From: Acanthosoma haemorrhoidale | Taxonomy: Eukaryota > Arthropoda > Insecta > Hemiptera > Acanthosomatidae | Direction: 5' to 3' | DNA length: 64,000 nucleotides | NCBI GenBank assembly: GCA_930367205.1 | Contig: OV884009.1 | Location: 96,431,189-96,495,188, forward strand | In this document: positions 49,752-61,709 of the stretch, piece after piece | Position numbering within the stretch: the stretch's first letter is position 1 | Layout: each line of letters opens with the position of its first letter | Translations under genes and position numbers: made by a program | Notes under the pieces: generated by a model | The model's database searches: none | The model's input: only the letters and a program-made list of their open reading frames with translations | What the model was told of the DNA's origin: nothing

Positions 49752-51639
49752 GTAGCTAATTATGAAACTCTGGAAAACAGCGGAGTGGCATGAGAGCTTC
49801 GTAGCACTCACGGAGACCACAGAAAGTTTTGGAAACTGTTGAAGACTACAAAAGGCAAGACAGCCACTGTCAGTCTTCATGAAGGCGACAATATTCTGAC
49901 TGCTGAGTAATAGGCAACAAAACTGGCCGACCATTACGCAAGGGACATTACGGCTAGGACGGGATACTACCACATGCCTCCTCCGGTAGATGCTGAACAG
50001 TACCACATGTTTGAATCAGCGAAGCAGCTCAAGGTGATTCTTCGCCGGTGTAAGGGAACCCAAGCACCAGGGCACGACGGGATACAAACAGTGCTGCTCA
50101 AACAAATGCCGAGGAGAGGGATAGTACAACTAGCAAACTTATATAACTCTTGTATAAGATTGTGGTACTTTCCTGACACATGGAAACAAGCCATCTTGTT
50201 CCCATTACTAAAGCCAGCCAAGAGCGGAGATCACCCAGCCCACTACCGCCCGATCAGTTTGCTACCACAGATGGGGAAAATGTTTGAGAAAAATCTTTTG
50301 AAATATCTCAAAGATTACTGCTTGGAAAACGAGATCATTCCGCCAGAACAGACTGGATTTCAATCCAGTATGAGCGCAGAGCTACCCGCTTCTGAAGGTA
50401 CAGTCAGCAGTTAGCCATAACATGAATAGAATCATAGCCACGGCTATGATGGAAATCCATTGACTGCACCCAAGCATTCGACTCGGTGTCTCACGCGACA
50501 TTGTGTCAAATGCTCTGAGACCAGGAATGCCCGGAACAACTCTATTCAATTCTGACTAGCTTTCTGAAAAACAGAACGGTGCGGGTGCGGGTGGGTGATA
50601 GCTTCTCCGAAGCTGTGCCACTGACCTGTGGGGTACCCCAAGGAGCCGTCTTATCCCCTGTACTATTTAACGTATACACGTCTGAGATTGTTGGAGCCCG
50701 GTACAAAAATACCACAGTTACTGCTTTTGCAGATGACATAGTGGTGTACAGTAGCAGCATGAGCGCCAAGGTAGTTCTAAGACAGGCTGAAGTAGCCTGT
50801 AACCAGATCAGTGAGAGATTGGGGAGACTCAGTATCTCTGTAAACGCGGGTAAGACTGACTATGTAATTTTCTCTTTTCAAAAGGGAAAAAGCCTGCAAC
50901 CTACCAGTTACATATTAGGAACGGAGGAAAATTCACCAGCCAACACCTTAGTATATCTGGGAATAAAAATGGACAGACACCTCCATTTTAGTAACCATTT
51001 TACGAAGAAGTTGAAGCACACTCGCACGATGTCTTACCAGCTTACGCATTTATTGACTTCCCCCAATCTATCACTGCGTCTCAAGCTATTGATCTACAAG
51101 AGCATACTCAGCTGTATGGTGCACCGCTTTTTCGTTATCTGACGTATACGACAGCTCGGTGACTCCAACAATTCCAAAACGGTATACTGATGAAAGTGGT
51201 CAGATGTACTTCATACGAGCAGCGGAGCAACATTGAGCTTCACGAGATATTTGAGATGCCTACGGTGGATGAATTTATCCAACGTATACATATCAAATTT
51301 CTCCACTCTTTGCAATACCTGACAAACCCGGTGTTTAACACTATAACCCCCGCTCCATTCCCTCATCGATGGCAGGACGCTGTCGCGGCTGGAACGCTTT
51401 AGTTTTAGGTTCTAGGTTTAGGTTTTAGTTTGTAAGGTTTTCTCCCACAATTTAAACTGAAGGTCAGCCCCATCACCTAGATTTGTAATCATGTTATTTT
51501 CCTAATAACTTCAATCTGATTTATGTAAACCAACCTCCTTCAAATGCATCTGCGCATAGGAGAAAGAAGAGAAAATTTTTCAATTTTTTTGTTCATATTT
51601 TTACATTGTATTAAATTCAAGGGGTTTAGAAAAAAAAAA
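49752..51639 (+). pseudogene. Jockey LINE J2, 5'-truncated, reverse transcriptase
   Basis: The copy starts in the linker before RT and ends with a short A-rich tail at 51629-51639. RT motifs are QAPGHDGIQT, HYRPISLL, GVPQGAVLSPVLFN and AFADDI (50730), then LSISVNAGKTD and a C-terminal IHIKFLHSLQYLTNP. Frames break near 50400, 50480-50570, 51110 and 51160. Between 50390 and 50560 the region of the first catalytic aspartate reads as MMEIHWLHPSIR, so it is degraded. No endonuclease or ORF1 is attached. Confidence 0.88.
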
Positions 51640-51674
51640 GCTGGCTTTATTCTCGCGAGAGTCTCCTTTCGTGG

Positions 51675-51830
51675 TGGGATGCGCCTCGCATCCCGTTTGA
51701 GCACTATAGCGGGCTAGTTTCATTTCGGGGGCACAGCGCCACCTCGTGGGGTCCTGCACATCTTACACACTAATTTTTTCTGCCGCAGTGATTACGTGTG
51801 TGGCCGAACTCCTGGCGAGGATTTATATCT
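51675..51830 (-). pseudogene. Fragment of a Jockey ORF1 zinc-knuckle region
   Basis: On the minus strand 51750-51820 resembles 53030-53095 of J4 (zinc knuckles of ORF1), for example CTGCCGCAGTG and GTGTGGCC. Next to it a perfect hairpin, GGGATGCG-CCT-CGCATCCC, lies at 51676-51694. The piece is short and broken. Confidence 0.5.
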
Positions 51831-51965
51831 GTCTTTCGTCCATTAGGGTTGTACTTTCTGAGTCACCTAATGTCTATTACATCAGGCTCTGCTGCTGTAA
51901 TATATTGTTTAATTTCGTCCATGTCCTCCTGGACATCTATCCCAAGTATAAGGAACTTTTTATTG

Positions 51966-53253
51966 TTAGTTCAACCTCTCGGGGCGAAAGAGTGGTATTC
52001 TCTTCCTATCTGATTTAGCTTCTCCACAATTAGGATACTTTCTTTCTCCACTTCTGGGTATTGTGACCCGTTCTTTTGTGTTCCACAGGGTGAAACGATT
52101 GATGTTTCCAGATTTGAGCATCTGAGCTAGTGCTATAGTTGTCTCTCCTGAGTTGAGATCTCCCACCACCCAGTGGTTAGACCTCTGCGCACATGCGTGT
52201 AGCAAGGCTGAGTACTGCTGTAGAGACGCGTACGGTCTTCTGTATAAGGCGGTAAGGTAAATGGGTTTCCCCAAATTTACCTTTACTGTCAAGTGGTGAA
52301 GCTTGGGATCAGTTGTAGTCAGTGGTGATGCCACTTTCTTACAATTGATACCAAGGCGTATTGGAATAATAACTCCACCGTAACCGGTGACCTTTTCAAT
52401 GGCAGTTGAATAACCTTTAGTGTGGATCGATTGTTTACACACCCTACTGTCAATCAAAACTGGTCGGTAGAGCGCTAACAACTTTTCTACCTCGTCTATT
52501 TTAGTCAGGAGACCATTGACGTTAAAATTTAGTATATGGTGATCTACCATTTTTGTTGATTTCCAGATATCATAGCCATGAACATTTGGCTACAGAAATC
52601 GACTAGGCCCGTTACACATTTCGGTCCACATACAAGGTCTTGTCTTGTCGCTGGTCATTTGTCAAAAACTTTAGCCTAGGATCTAGGTACTTACGTCTAC
52701 TTTCTGTTTGATCTTCCGATGTGGTAGGAGCCGATCTTGACGAGGTGGGGGCCACTCTCGACCTGGAGGGGGCATCTCGGTCTTCATTATGGTCCTGGAA
52801 CAGCTTGTAGAGTGTGTTCTGCCAAGCGTTAGTAGATGGCGGTGGAGTCGGCCGCATCATTGGTTTGCCATGTTTTCTTCTCTTCTGCTGTGGGTGTTGT
52901 TTATTCGTCGGTCTTGTTCTGGCGAGAAGCTCCTTCCTTCTCGCGCAGCCTCTGTTAGACGTCGGATGAGCCTCGCCGCAGTTGGAGCACTTGAGCGGGG
53001 CTGAATCATTCCTTGGACATTGCGCCACTTCTTGGGGGCCCGCACATCTGACACATTTAACCTTTCGGCCGCAGTGGTTCCTGGTGTGGCCATATTCCTG
53101 ACAGCGATGACATTGCGGAAGCCCCCGGAAGAAGAAGGTCACGACACGGATGATTACGTGGTTTATTGCACGTAGCTTCTTTATAACGTTTAGGGTGACG
53201 CTTGATGGGGCTGTTACCCCATGTAATAGGCTGGGACCCCCTGGTAGCGTCAC
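51966..53253 (-). pseudogene. Jockey-type LINE J4: ORF1 and endonuclease
   Basis: ORF1 (53253-52612, minus) has three CCHC knuckles, CHRCQEYGHTRNHC, CVRCAGPQEVAQC and CSNCGEAHPTSNRGC, and a basic tail. It lacks the N-terminal part. ORF2 begins 60 bases later with MVDHHILNFNVNGLL at 52550, an endonuclease start, followed by LTALYRRP and GDLNSGE. It stops at 51966 after deletions, with no RT. The three knuckles of this form are usual in ORF1 of arthropod Jockey elements. The order ORF1-endonuclease in one copy shows the original structure of the family. Confidence 0.85.
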
Positions 53254-53399
53254 AGGCTCTTATTAAAAATACGTGCGTTCGTGGTTGCCTTGTACTAAAT
53301 TTTTTTTATTTATTAAAAATTCTTAATAATTCAGAAAAGTGCTGCCTAGTATGAAACATCTGTTTCTATCAGCAGGTTATGTCAGAAAAAAAACAAAAA

Positions 53400-54298
53400 A
53401 CTCTCAAGGTCTCTGGGACCTACACCCACTCCGTCGCCGGTCAAACGTAAGCCGCGGTGATCTAATAGAAATATTGTCCCTGTAAATTCTTCAGCCCCAG
53501 CAGCTCTATGGAAGAAATACCATCAAAACAAGCAACAACTCACGAGTCTACATTTTTCATGCCCAATAGTTACGAGGTGTTGAAAAATATTGAAGTAGAG
53601 GACATAGACAAACACCCACACAGCCCAAGCCACCAGCGACATTTCTACGCAATATCAGATATTTTAAATTACTATGTACTCAATTGAGCAAAATTGTAGG
53701 TACCGGTACAGGTACCGAGCAATTATAAAATACTTGGATGAAACTAAGGCCGACTTCCATACCTACCAACTAAAGCAAGAAAGATCGCTGCAGGTAGTGA
53801 TTAGAAACCTGCATCCCACAACACCAGCGGACGAGATAGAAGAGGAGCTCTTAAGTTTTGGATACAGGTTCACCAAATTACGAATGTGCTTCGTGAGGAA
53901 AGGGAAGAAAATGATGCAAGTATCAAGACACCACTTCCCTTGTTCTTTGTGGATGTAGAGCGAACAGCTGGAGCGGAAAAAAAATCTACGAGCTTACCCA
54001 CTTGTATTACACAAGAATACAGGCCGAAAAGCCCTACCCCAAACGAGACATCGTCCAATGCCATAATTGCCAGGCATATTTGCCCACAAAATCGTACTGC
54101 CACCACCCTCCCAGGTGTGTAAAGTGCAGTGGGCAGCACAAAAGCGAATTGTGCAAAAAGCCCCTGAAATCGCCTGCTGTATGCGTGCTCTGCCAGCAAG
54201 GCCATCCGGCCAACTACAAGGGCTGCGAAGCTTATAGGATTCTCAAGTCCAGGAGCGACCTAGCTGATGCAGTGCATTCCTTTACTACTCTGATCTAA
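53400..54298 (+). pseudogene. Jockey LINE J5 ORF1 with PRE_C2HC-type domain
   Basis: Reading in three frames, the piece shows a proline-rich start (about 53430-53530), MPNSYEVLKNIEVEDID and the PRE_C2HC-like segment SLQVVIRNLHPTTPADEIEEE (53785-53850). The three zinc knuckles follow, CHNCQAYLPTKSYC, CVKCSGQHKSELC and CVLCQQGHPANYKGC (54055-54230). Frames shift near 53910 and 53990. This domain layout is known from Jockey ORF1 proteins of insects, and it is the best clue to the host group. Confidence 0.85.
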
Positions 54299-54729
54299 CT
54301 CTGAACTAAATCTGATATAAGAGTTTGGCAAAGATCCCGACATCCTGTTGATCATAAGTAACGTGGATTGGATTATACGGAGATCATCGATTGGGTGATA
54401 TTGATATTGTTTTTTTTATTATTATGGATCCATTAAAAGAGATTGAGCTCAATTTTCATGTTTTTTTTTGTAATTAGTAGTAACTATCTTTGTTGCATAT
54501 AGTGCATACATAATATAGATAGCCCCTTTAAATTTCCAGATAATTATATATAATTATAGATCCTCAGGTGAATCTATTTACAAATTATTTTGTATTTCCT
54601 GTAGCATCACTACATTATATACAGGTTTTGTTATTTTATAGAAATTATATAATGAATAAACAAGTATAATGATATACATTATACGTGACTGGACTAAACT
54701 GACTAATAAAGGTGATGGGGCTCACCTTT
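54299..54729. other. Link between J5 and J6, AT-rich
   Basis: No gene or repeat recognised. A region around 54520-54560 is TA-rich. Confidence 0.45.
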
Positions 54730-55610
54730 TTGATCAACCTTAAAACTAACTTACATACTAATTCTTATCCTAATTTTTCCCCGACAGTCTGTTGCGATTG
54801 ATGCAGGAGGGGTGGTGGGGTCATAGTGTTAAACACTGGGTTTGTCAGGTGCTGCAATGATTCAAAAAACTTAATGTGTCTCCGGCGGATGAACTCACCC
54901 ACCGATGGCACAACAAGCAACGGGTGCAGGTCAGCGCTCTTCAACCTCTCGAAAGAGGTATGTCGGACCACTTTTCGCATGATTCCATTCTGGAAGTGTT
55001 GGAGACATTTGGCATAGGAGACGTACAGCAGAGCTGGCCGGAGGACACATTTATATATCATCAATTTGAGACGAAGCGACAGGTTAGGTGAAGTTAGCAA
55101 GTGCGATAGCCGGTAAGAGCTTTACTTTTTCTATTTTATTACTAAAATGAGTAGAGAAATGGAGATGCCTATCCCTTTTTATACCCAAATAGTGCATTAA
55201 GAAAGCTGGTGAGTTCTCTTGCCCTCCTATGCTATACGATTTTGGCAAGGATTGTTTCCCCTTTTGGAGGGAGAAGATTACGCAGTCGGTCTTCCCGGCG
55301 TTTACGCTGATGTTTAACATGCCCAGTCTGTCTGTCACTGATAACGTTACAAACTGACTCGGCGTCTGTAAGAGCTCTTTGTGCACTTATGCTGCTGCTG
55401 TAAGCCGCAATGTCGCCGGCGAAAGCGATTACAGTAGGTTTCTGATATTTTGTCCCAACAATTTCAGATGTGTACTTACTGAAAAGAACTGGAGACAGAA
55501 CCGCACCTTAAGGAACTCCACAAGTCAGAGGGAATGGGTTAGAGAGGAAATCACCCACCCTTACCGATCTGTTCTTCAAAAACGAAACCAACATGGTATA
55601 TAGCTGCTCT
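54730..55610 (-). pseudogene. Jockey LINE fragment J6, RT C-terminal half
   Basis: Minus-strand pieces run from FLSNPFPLTCGVP (about 55545) through the catalytic region, which reads AFAGDI instead of AFADDI. They continue with LNISVNAGKTD, LLTSPNLSLRLKLMIY and RRHIKFFESLQHLTNP. A stop after GVP and frame changes near 55380 and 55090 break it. It is similar to J2 and J3. Confidence 0.85.
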
Positions 55611-56081
55611 GGCCATTCCCAGTCACAAAGCTGTCGACACAGCATCCCGTGGGACACAGCTGGGGACGGATCCTTTCAACGAAAGAACATACAGCTAAAA
55701 ATGATTTCGACTGATAGATAATCCTCAGCTGAACAAACAACTCCGGTAACTCACCCAAAAGCCTTTGCTTTATAAATGAAAATTGAAATTGCAGAATCTG
55801 GCGTTTCATTTAACGAAAAACATGCAGCTTTATAAGATATTTTGTATGTATTCCTGAAAGAGGAGTCACATTAACTGATCGATGAGTAACGATAACGTAT
55901 TTAATGAAAAAACGTACGATTGAAACTAGGCTTTTGTAGTAAGCCATCCTGACAGAATTCGAGTTAACTAATGATGTAGGTGGTTGCAATTTGAAAAATG
56001 TTAAAATTTCTTTATCTCTGTTTTACATTTAACTAAAAAACTGCATTGATTTCAAAACTCCGTTGCTCGCAAGAATACGTT
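55611..56081. other. Link between J6 and R3
   Basis: No clear gene. Some weak similarity to LINE RT may continue at the left, but cannot be supported. Confidence 0.4.
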
Positions 56082-56932
56082 TATAGGGACCGCTAACTAT
56101 ATATGTAAATTACCCTACACTCTGGTTCATAATGTATTATAATAGAAAATGTGAATCTGTGTAAACTTCTGGTAATAAATCAGAGAGAGGTCGGAAGTCG
56201 TAAACAAGTAACAGGGCACCGACAGACAGCAATAAACCAAGAGAATTAGCCACCTGACTGCAATATACCTAGGACAAGGACACTTACCCCTATTGGAATA
56301 TACCTACAGTCCCTTCTAGCAGCCATATAAAACACACCCTTTGACCCCAACGGTCATAAAACTAAAAGGAAATGACTACCTGTGTATCGTAAAACATACC
56401 CGTGGCCGACAGGCTCCGCCTCCCGGCAGGGAAAGGGCACGGGTATTTATATCAAGGGGTTTTCGCCCTGAGACACTCTGTTTTCCTAGTCCCCTGAGCC
56501 ACACTACTGGTAACTTGACACCAGGGGCACTTGGCCCCTGGTAGGCCCCACTCTTCATTCTTTTCTAGTTTCTACATACCGATAGCCGCTATGCCCGTCG
56601 CGATATGCCTACTCAGCCTTCCGCTACTCTACGTCGGCACTTTGCCACACAGCCTATAGCAGACCTCTGACGACTTGTACTTATTACGCTGCCGATCACT
56701 CGCCCGAACTCTGAAAACTGGTATTATTCTTTATGAACCTCTGAACCTTATCCTGAACACTGTTTCTTGTCGGGACACATTCCTATCGATAAATGGAGTC
56801 AGATATTAACGCCTACATGGAACACGGTCCATGTTATTAACTACAGCAATCCGACAATTGTTGACCTCCGACAATTGTTCACCTTTTCCGACAATTGTTC
56901 ACCTCCGACAATTGTTCAACCAATACCCAACA
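56082..56932 (+). mobile_element. Solo LTR R3 with a 5-bp target duplication
   Basis: An 851-bp LTR between two copies of ACGTT (56077-56081 and 56933-56937). It begins TATAGGGACCG and ends ACCCAACA. It matches R2 in opposite orientation: GGTATTTATATCAAGG, the GGCTCCGCCTCCCGGCAGG stretch, GTGTCCCGACAAG, and four copies of the ACAATTG repeat near its end (56856-56917). It has about 140 bases more than R2 around 56480-56640. Confidence 0.85.
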
Positions 56933-56937
56933 ACGTT

Positions 56938-58330
56938 AGAATGCAAGAAGCAAAGCGATCCAATTATGGTGGCCCCACGTGGCTTACAAGTCGTTCTCCT
57001 GCCACAGTGGACCTCAAGAAGATGCAAATAGAGAACTTCTCCACACTCACCGTGGTCACGGCACGGTAACACATGGATGAAAGTGGCTCCATTACTGACA
57101 ACATTTAATGCCGGGTTCCACCACAGTGATGATAAACCTGAAGATACCTATTTATCTCACCACCTTGTATAAGAGACCGAGGGGGTCTCTCCAAGAGAAC
57201 TTAAAGAATGAGCTGAAAAAAACAACCAATAGGTTGTCGAATGAAGTCTCCCACGGCATCCACTGTGTAAAAATGTCACTGTCGACCTAGCTCGAAAAAA
57301 ATTAGCAAACGCAACCTTTACTGTCTTCCACTCCCAGAACATCACTTTCTGCCATAGAAATAAAACCTCCACCCTATACTTCCTTCTCACAAAACAGCCG
57401 CACAGGATAAATAATAGTGAGGCCCTGGACCTAGTGACGAATATTCACCTACCGGTCCTGTATTCAATTGCCAGTAGAGTTGTGATCCGTGTCCCACAAA
57501 GTGCGACAATAGTCGGGCCGAATGGGAAATGTATAGGTCTTAAAAATGCCATCAATTGCATACCGTCCACTGTTGTCTACAATACAGACGAAGTAGTTTG
57601 ACAGGTACCTTTTCTAACCGAGGATATCGTCGATGCAGGTGACACTGTCATCCCGAAGTATAGCCGAAAACCAACAACGCTGCAAAAACCGCCAGACCAT
57701 ATTCCTTGACTTCTTGGACTGCACAATAATTGGAATAATAACTGGTACTAAACAAGGAATCGTCAAGCCAACAAAGTAGTTGACTCTCTAACAACACAAG
57801 TTTGAGGCATGATGAGGAATTAGAAGACGGCTAAGTGGAACAAGCGATCATAAACAAAACATAAGTTTTGGATGATCCTTAAAACCATTACTAAGGAAGA
57901 TTCAGGTGTCCCCCTTTATAACGATGACACCCTTAACACTTCGGAGGAACAGGCGAAAATACTGGCTGATCACCACACCAAAGACAACCCCGGACAGGTA
58001 AGTACATCGAACCTCAGGAGCTGAAAACATGACAAAACTACATGTTCGTCTCCCTGAAGCAGCTTAAGGCGATTCTCCCGAGCACCAGAAAACCGCTTCC
58101 AAGGAGAGGGATTGACAAACTCGTAAACCTGTACAATTCATCAGCTTGTGATACTTCCCGACAGCATGGAAACGAGCTAACTTGTTGCTGCTGCGAAGGC
58201 CACAAAGAGATGTGACCACCCAGCCCACTACCACCCATATCCTTCCTTCCATAGGGAGAATTCTGGAATAAATATACAGAATTACCTGAAAGAGTTATAC
58301 CTATTGAAGTTCAAAACTGAAGAAGCTATG
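56938..58330 (+). pseudogene. Strongly degraded Jockey LINE J7 (endonuclease, linker, start of RT)
   Basis: In changing frames the plus strand shows the endonuclease piece NLKIPIYLTTLYKRPRGSL (57127-57185, compare J4). Then come linker pieces such as PKYSRKPTTLQKPPDHIP (about 57655-57710) and WNNNWY, then SEEQAKILADHHTK (57940) and the RT start LKQLKAIL, PRRGIDKLVNLYNS (58060-58140). Stops and frameshifts are frequent, so it is one of the oldest LINE copies here. Confidence 0.7.
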
Positions 58331-60486
58331 TTACATGTCGTATCAGCAGTACATTGCTATAATATTTCACACATTATCGTGCCTAACCTTGACTAATAGT
58401 CTGGGTCGGTGAATGCTCCTGGAGTATTCCGAGGAAGCGCGAAATTCCTAATTACAATACGAATAATAAATAAGTCAAACCAGATAATGTAGACATTTCT
58501 AAATTTGCAATTGCTGTTCACAAATTCTTTATACAGTAACTTCATTATTTAAACAAACCAATCAGCATTCATTTGGGGAATATAAGGAAATTGTTTGCAT
58601 TTGGAATTTTCATTCTCAGATTAGCTAAAACACTGACTGGTAAATTAATCTGCAAATCTTGATTCACTATTTAGTTAAAATAATTCATCATTATATAGGA
58701 AAGATAAACTATGGGTAATTATTGCATGAGTAAAATTAAATATTTTAGTTTATTGTACGCTGTCACTTCACAATTACATATATATTGAACTTAAAAACCG
58801 AAGAAGCCTGGTTGCATGATTCATGTCGAATTTTATTGTGTATGAATTTATTTTTCAATGTAATTTCAGCTTCACCTATTAATTCCAAGAGTTATAATCC
58901 GTCTTGTACTGGTAGGGCATAGTAAGATTTATAATTGTGTAGTTTAGTACTCGGAGTTTAAGTGCCCTTTTAGAATAAACTTTTTTTTTCCCCTGTGCTT
59001 CATTGATTTGAGTAAGAACATTGCTGCTCATCACAAGGAATACAGAAGCTTGGAGTGAGTAAACTATTTGTTTTTATTCTTTGGTCTGTATTTACACTAT
59101 ATCTTTGGATTTTTTTGGTAAAACGTGCACAGATTCCTGGATTAATTTTAAACCTTAAGTGTATATAAAAACAAATAAGGGACTTCCTTTGGCTTAAACA
59201 ATTGTTTCTTGAACAATTATATGAAGGCGTAAAATGAAACTATTAAGTATAGCCACATCAGCAGTCCATTGCTTTAAAATTTTACATATTATCATGCTAA
59301 TGCGACGATCCGAAAAAGCAATAGGGAAAAATTAAAAATAGTTACTTTGTTGGTATTGAAATCATTTTTTTATAAAATACGATTTTAAATAAATATTAAT
59401 AATTTTTTTTTTCAGGTGACATTTATCACTTAAGGCTAGAGGTAAGATGCATGTTTTTTTATATTTAAATTTCAGGTCATCAAATTTCCTGCTTCCGCAT
59501 ATTACAGACACAATGTGACAAAGCCTTTATTCATAAAAACATTTGGTTCAGTATTAGGAAATTATGCTTTAAAAAAAATGTATTCTTTACTTATTTATTT
59601 AACTATATAAACAAACCAATCAGCTTTCACTTGACAAATATAAGAATTATGTTTGCAATTATAGATTTTATTCTAAAATTAAGCTACTTATAGCGAAATT
59701 AATTTATAAATCGTGATTCATGTTTTAGTTAGAATTAGTCTTCATCAATTTTGAAATAAATCATAGGTTATTATCGCAGAAGTGAAGTTTGATAAATTAG
59801 TTAAATTGTTTGCATTTGTAGTTTTTACACTCAGATTATCTTTACATAAGATTTTTGTATATGCTGCTAGGCTAATCTAATTATTTGTAATTTTATAATA
59901 TTGGAAAAAGCACAGATTTTGAGTTTGATTCAAGGCTGTATTGCTGATCCAGTTGGTGATGTAAATTTGACATCAATTTATTATATTTACTTGACTTTAG
60001 CAGTTTATATTGCTATTTACTATTACATATACTTGTTGCTAGGATTGTTTATTTGCTGCTAGTCTAATCTAATGATTTGTAAATTGTTAACTTCCTTCAT
60101 AATTCCGTCAGCAAGGCTAATTGCTGATTGCTAATGGCAGTAAGGCTAACGAACGCAATTCAATTTATTTGTATAACTATAGTTTATTTCATTATTTTGT
60201 AGACAGCAAGTTCATTTCTTTTATACTGACAATTCGATTTTCAATATGTTGTGTATAATAAATTTTATATTGAATTAACTTTGATTATATTAACCATTCC
60301 CAATTTCTTTTGGTATTTAATATAGGGTTGTTTTAAACAATTACTGGATTGTTGTATTAACTAGTCAATTATAAAATTATTGTAATAAAATTACTTTATA
60401 TTACTAGCGATAACATTAACGTATAATTTGAAATATTTATTTTTCATTACTTCTTAATTTGTATAAACAGTCTATGACATTGTTAT
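58331..60486. other. AT-rich DNA without recognised features
   Basis: No coding frame of note and no terminal repeats. Two similar phrases occur twice: ATCAGCAGTCCATTGCT at 59259-59275 and ATCAGCAGTACATTGCT at 58342-58358. This hints at an old repeat or duplication of unknown type. Confidence 0.45.
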
Positions 60487-60678
60487 TTAAATTTGTTTCA
60501 TTTTTTCCTGCATGACAGGGATATCTATTGACGGTCGATAAATAGAAGCCTTTTCTTTTTCTGTTGATGGCGTTCCAATGTTGATGATTTCAGAAATAAT
60601 TGAAGCGGTGTTGGTATTGTTCAGAACCGTTTGATGATTTCCCTCCACATGATAAACAGAAACTGGTTGTTGGCAATA
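60487..60678 (-). CDS. Terminal exon resembling a fatty acid synthase thioesterase end
   Basis: The exon starts after the acceptor ATTTATTTGCAG with TAT TGC CAA CAA and runs 63 codons to a TAA at 60487-60489. VSVYHVEGNHQTVLNNTN corresponds to the conserved thioesterase segment of animal fatty acid synthase with the catalytic histidine (usually EGDHRT). It is followed by SIISEIIN, the last helix, and a lineage-specific tail of about 35 residues. In this family the thioesterase releases palmitate from the acyl carrier protein. Other exons should lie to the right on the minus strand, mostly outside the window. No other exon was found before 64000. The match is by motif memory only. Confidence 0.55.
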   Translation of the reverse strand, partial: YCQQPVSVYHVEGNHQTVLNNTNTASIISEIINIGTPSTEKEKASIYRPSIDIPVMQEKMKQI

Positions 60679-61187
60679 CTGCAAATAAATGAATAATATC
60701 ATAGATTAATGAAATATTTTCAGTTTATGATAGATTTTATGTTAGAAGATTGAATGTAACATTAACTTACTAGTTGTTATAAACATTATCACAATAGAAA
60801 ATACTGAAATTAAATTGATCAAAAATATAGTATACATTATAGTAATCCATTGAAATATGAAAGCACATCTTTAGTAATAAGTGTTTCTCTTTTATTTTAT
60901 TTAATATCAATATATTAATATGAAAAAATAAATTATTTTCAGTGACTTGAGAACCAAAATTTATTTTATTTTTAAAAAGTTATGGAAATTATAGTTCATT
61001 AGAAGTATGAATCTTCGTGGCTAAAAATCTGAGAAAATTAACTTGACCTGACTATCAAATTTCATCACAAGTTAGTATGGAGAACCAGAAAAAGTTACTG
61101 TAACAATTTAGCTAACTTTGAGTGACAAAGAATCAAATAGTAAATTAAACACAGAATACAATAATTAACAATCAAAGAGAAAATGTA
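60679..61187. other. Probable intron of the fatty acid synthase-like gene
   Basis: AT-rich DNA with no recognised feature. Confidence 0.4.
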
Positions 61188-61262
61188 CAGGGACTTGAAG
61201 AAGAGACATCCCAGTTATCCAATCTGGGCCTTCACCAACCGAGCTACTCTGCACGAACGGAC
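61188..61262 (-). other. tRNA-like sequence (SINE head or tRNA relic)
   Basis: On the minus strand TAGCTCGGTTGG (61235-61246) fits the A box, and CTTCAAGTCCCTG (about 61188-61200) resembles a B box 35 bases downstream. Between them CCCAGATTGGATAACTGGG can form an anticodon-like stem. A stable acceptor stem was not found. Confidence 0.5.
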
Positions 61263-61709
61263 AACTTTCTATTGAGCAAGTCCCGTGGTCGCATCCTGGT
61301 CCTGCCAGTATATTGCTTCTTTGGCTGGCGATTAGTAATGATAGTGGTGTTTTTATAACTCAATAAATCATACGTTATTGTGTAGATAACATTTTATTAT
61401 TGCAGCTGCAGTCAGAAATCAAACCGTGTTTCACATAAACAGAACATTTTTTATTTGTGGTACCTTCAGAGTACTTACTGCGGTCAGATAAGCTAAAATT
61501 TATTGGTGGTCAATTGGAAAAGTTATCTTTCAATCATCAAGGTTGACGAAACAGTAAAGAAGTTTAAATTGGCTAGAACTTATATGCATATATTTATCTT
61601 TATTCTGTATATGGTACATGAATTTGATTTATATAGTTACCAGATACTAGAGGGCTTCTAAACTAAATCTATGACTAAAATTAACACGTAAAACTGAAAT
61701 GTATGAGAC

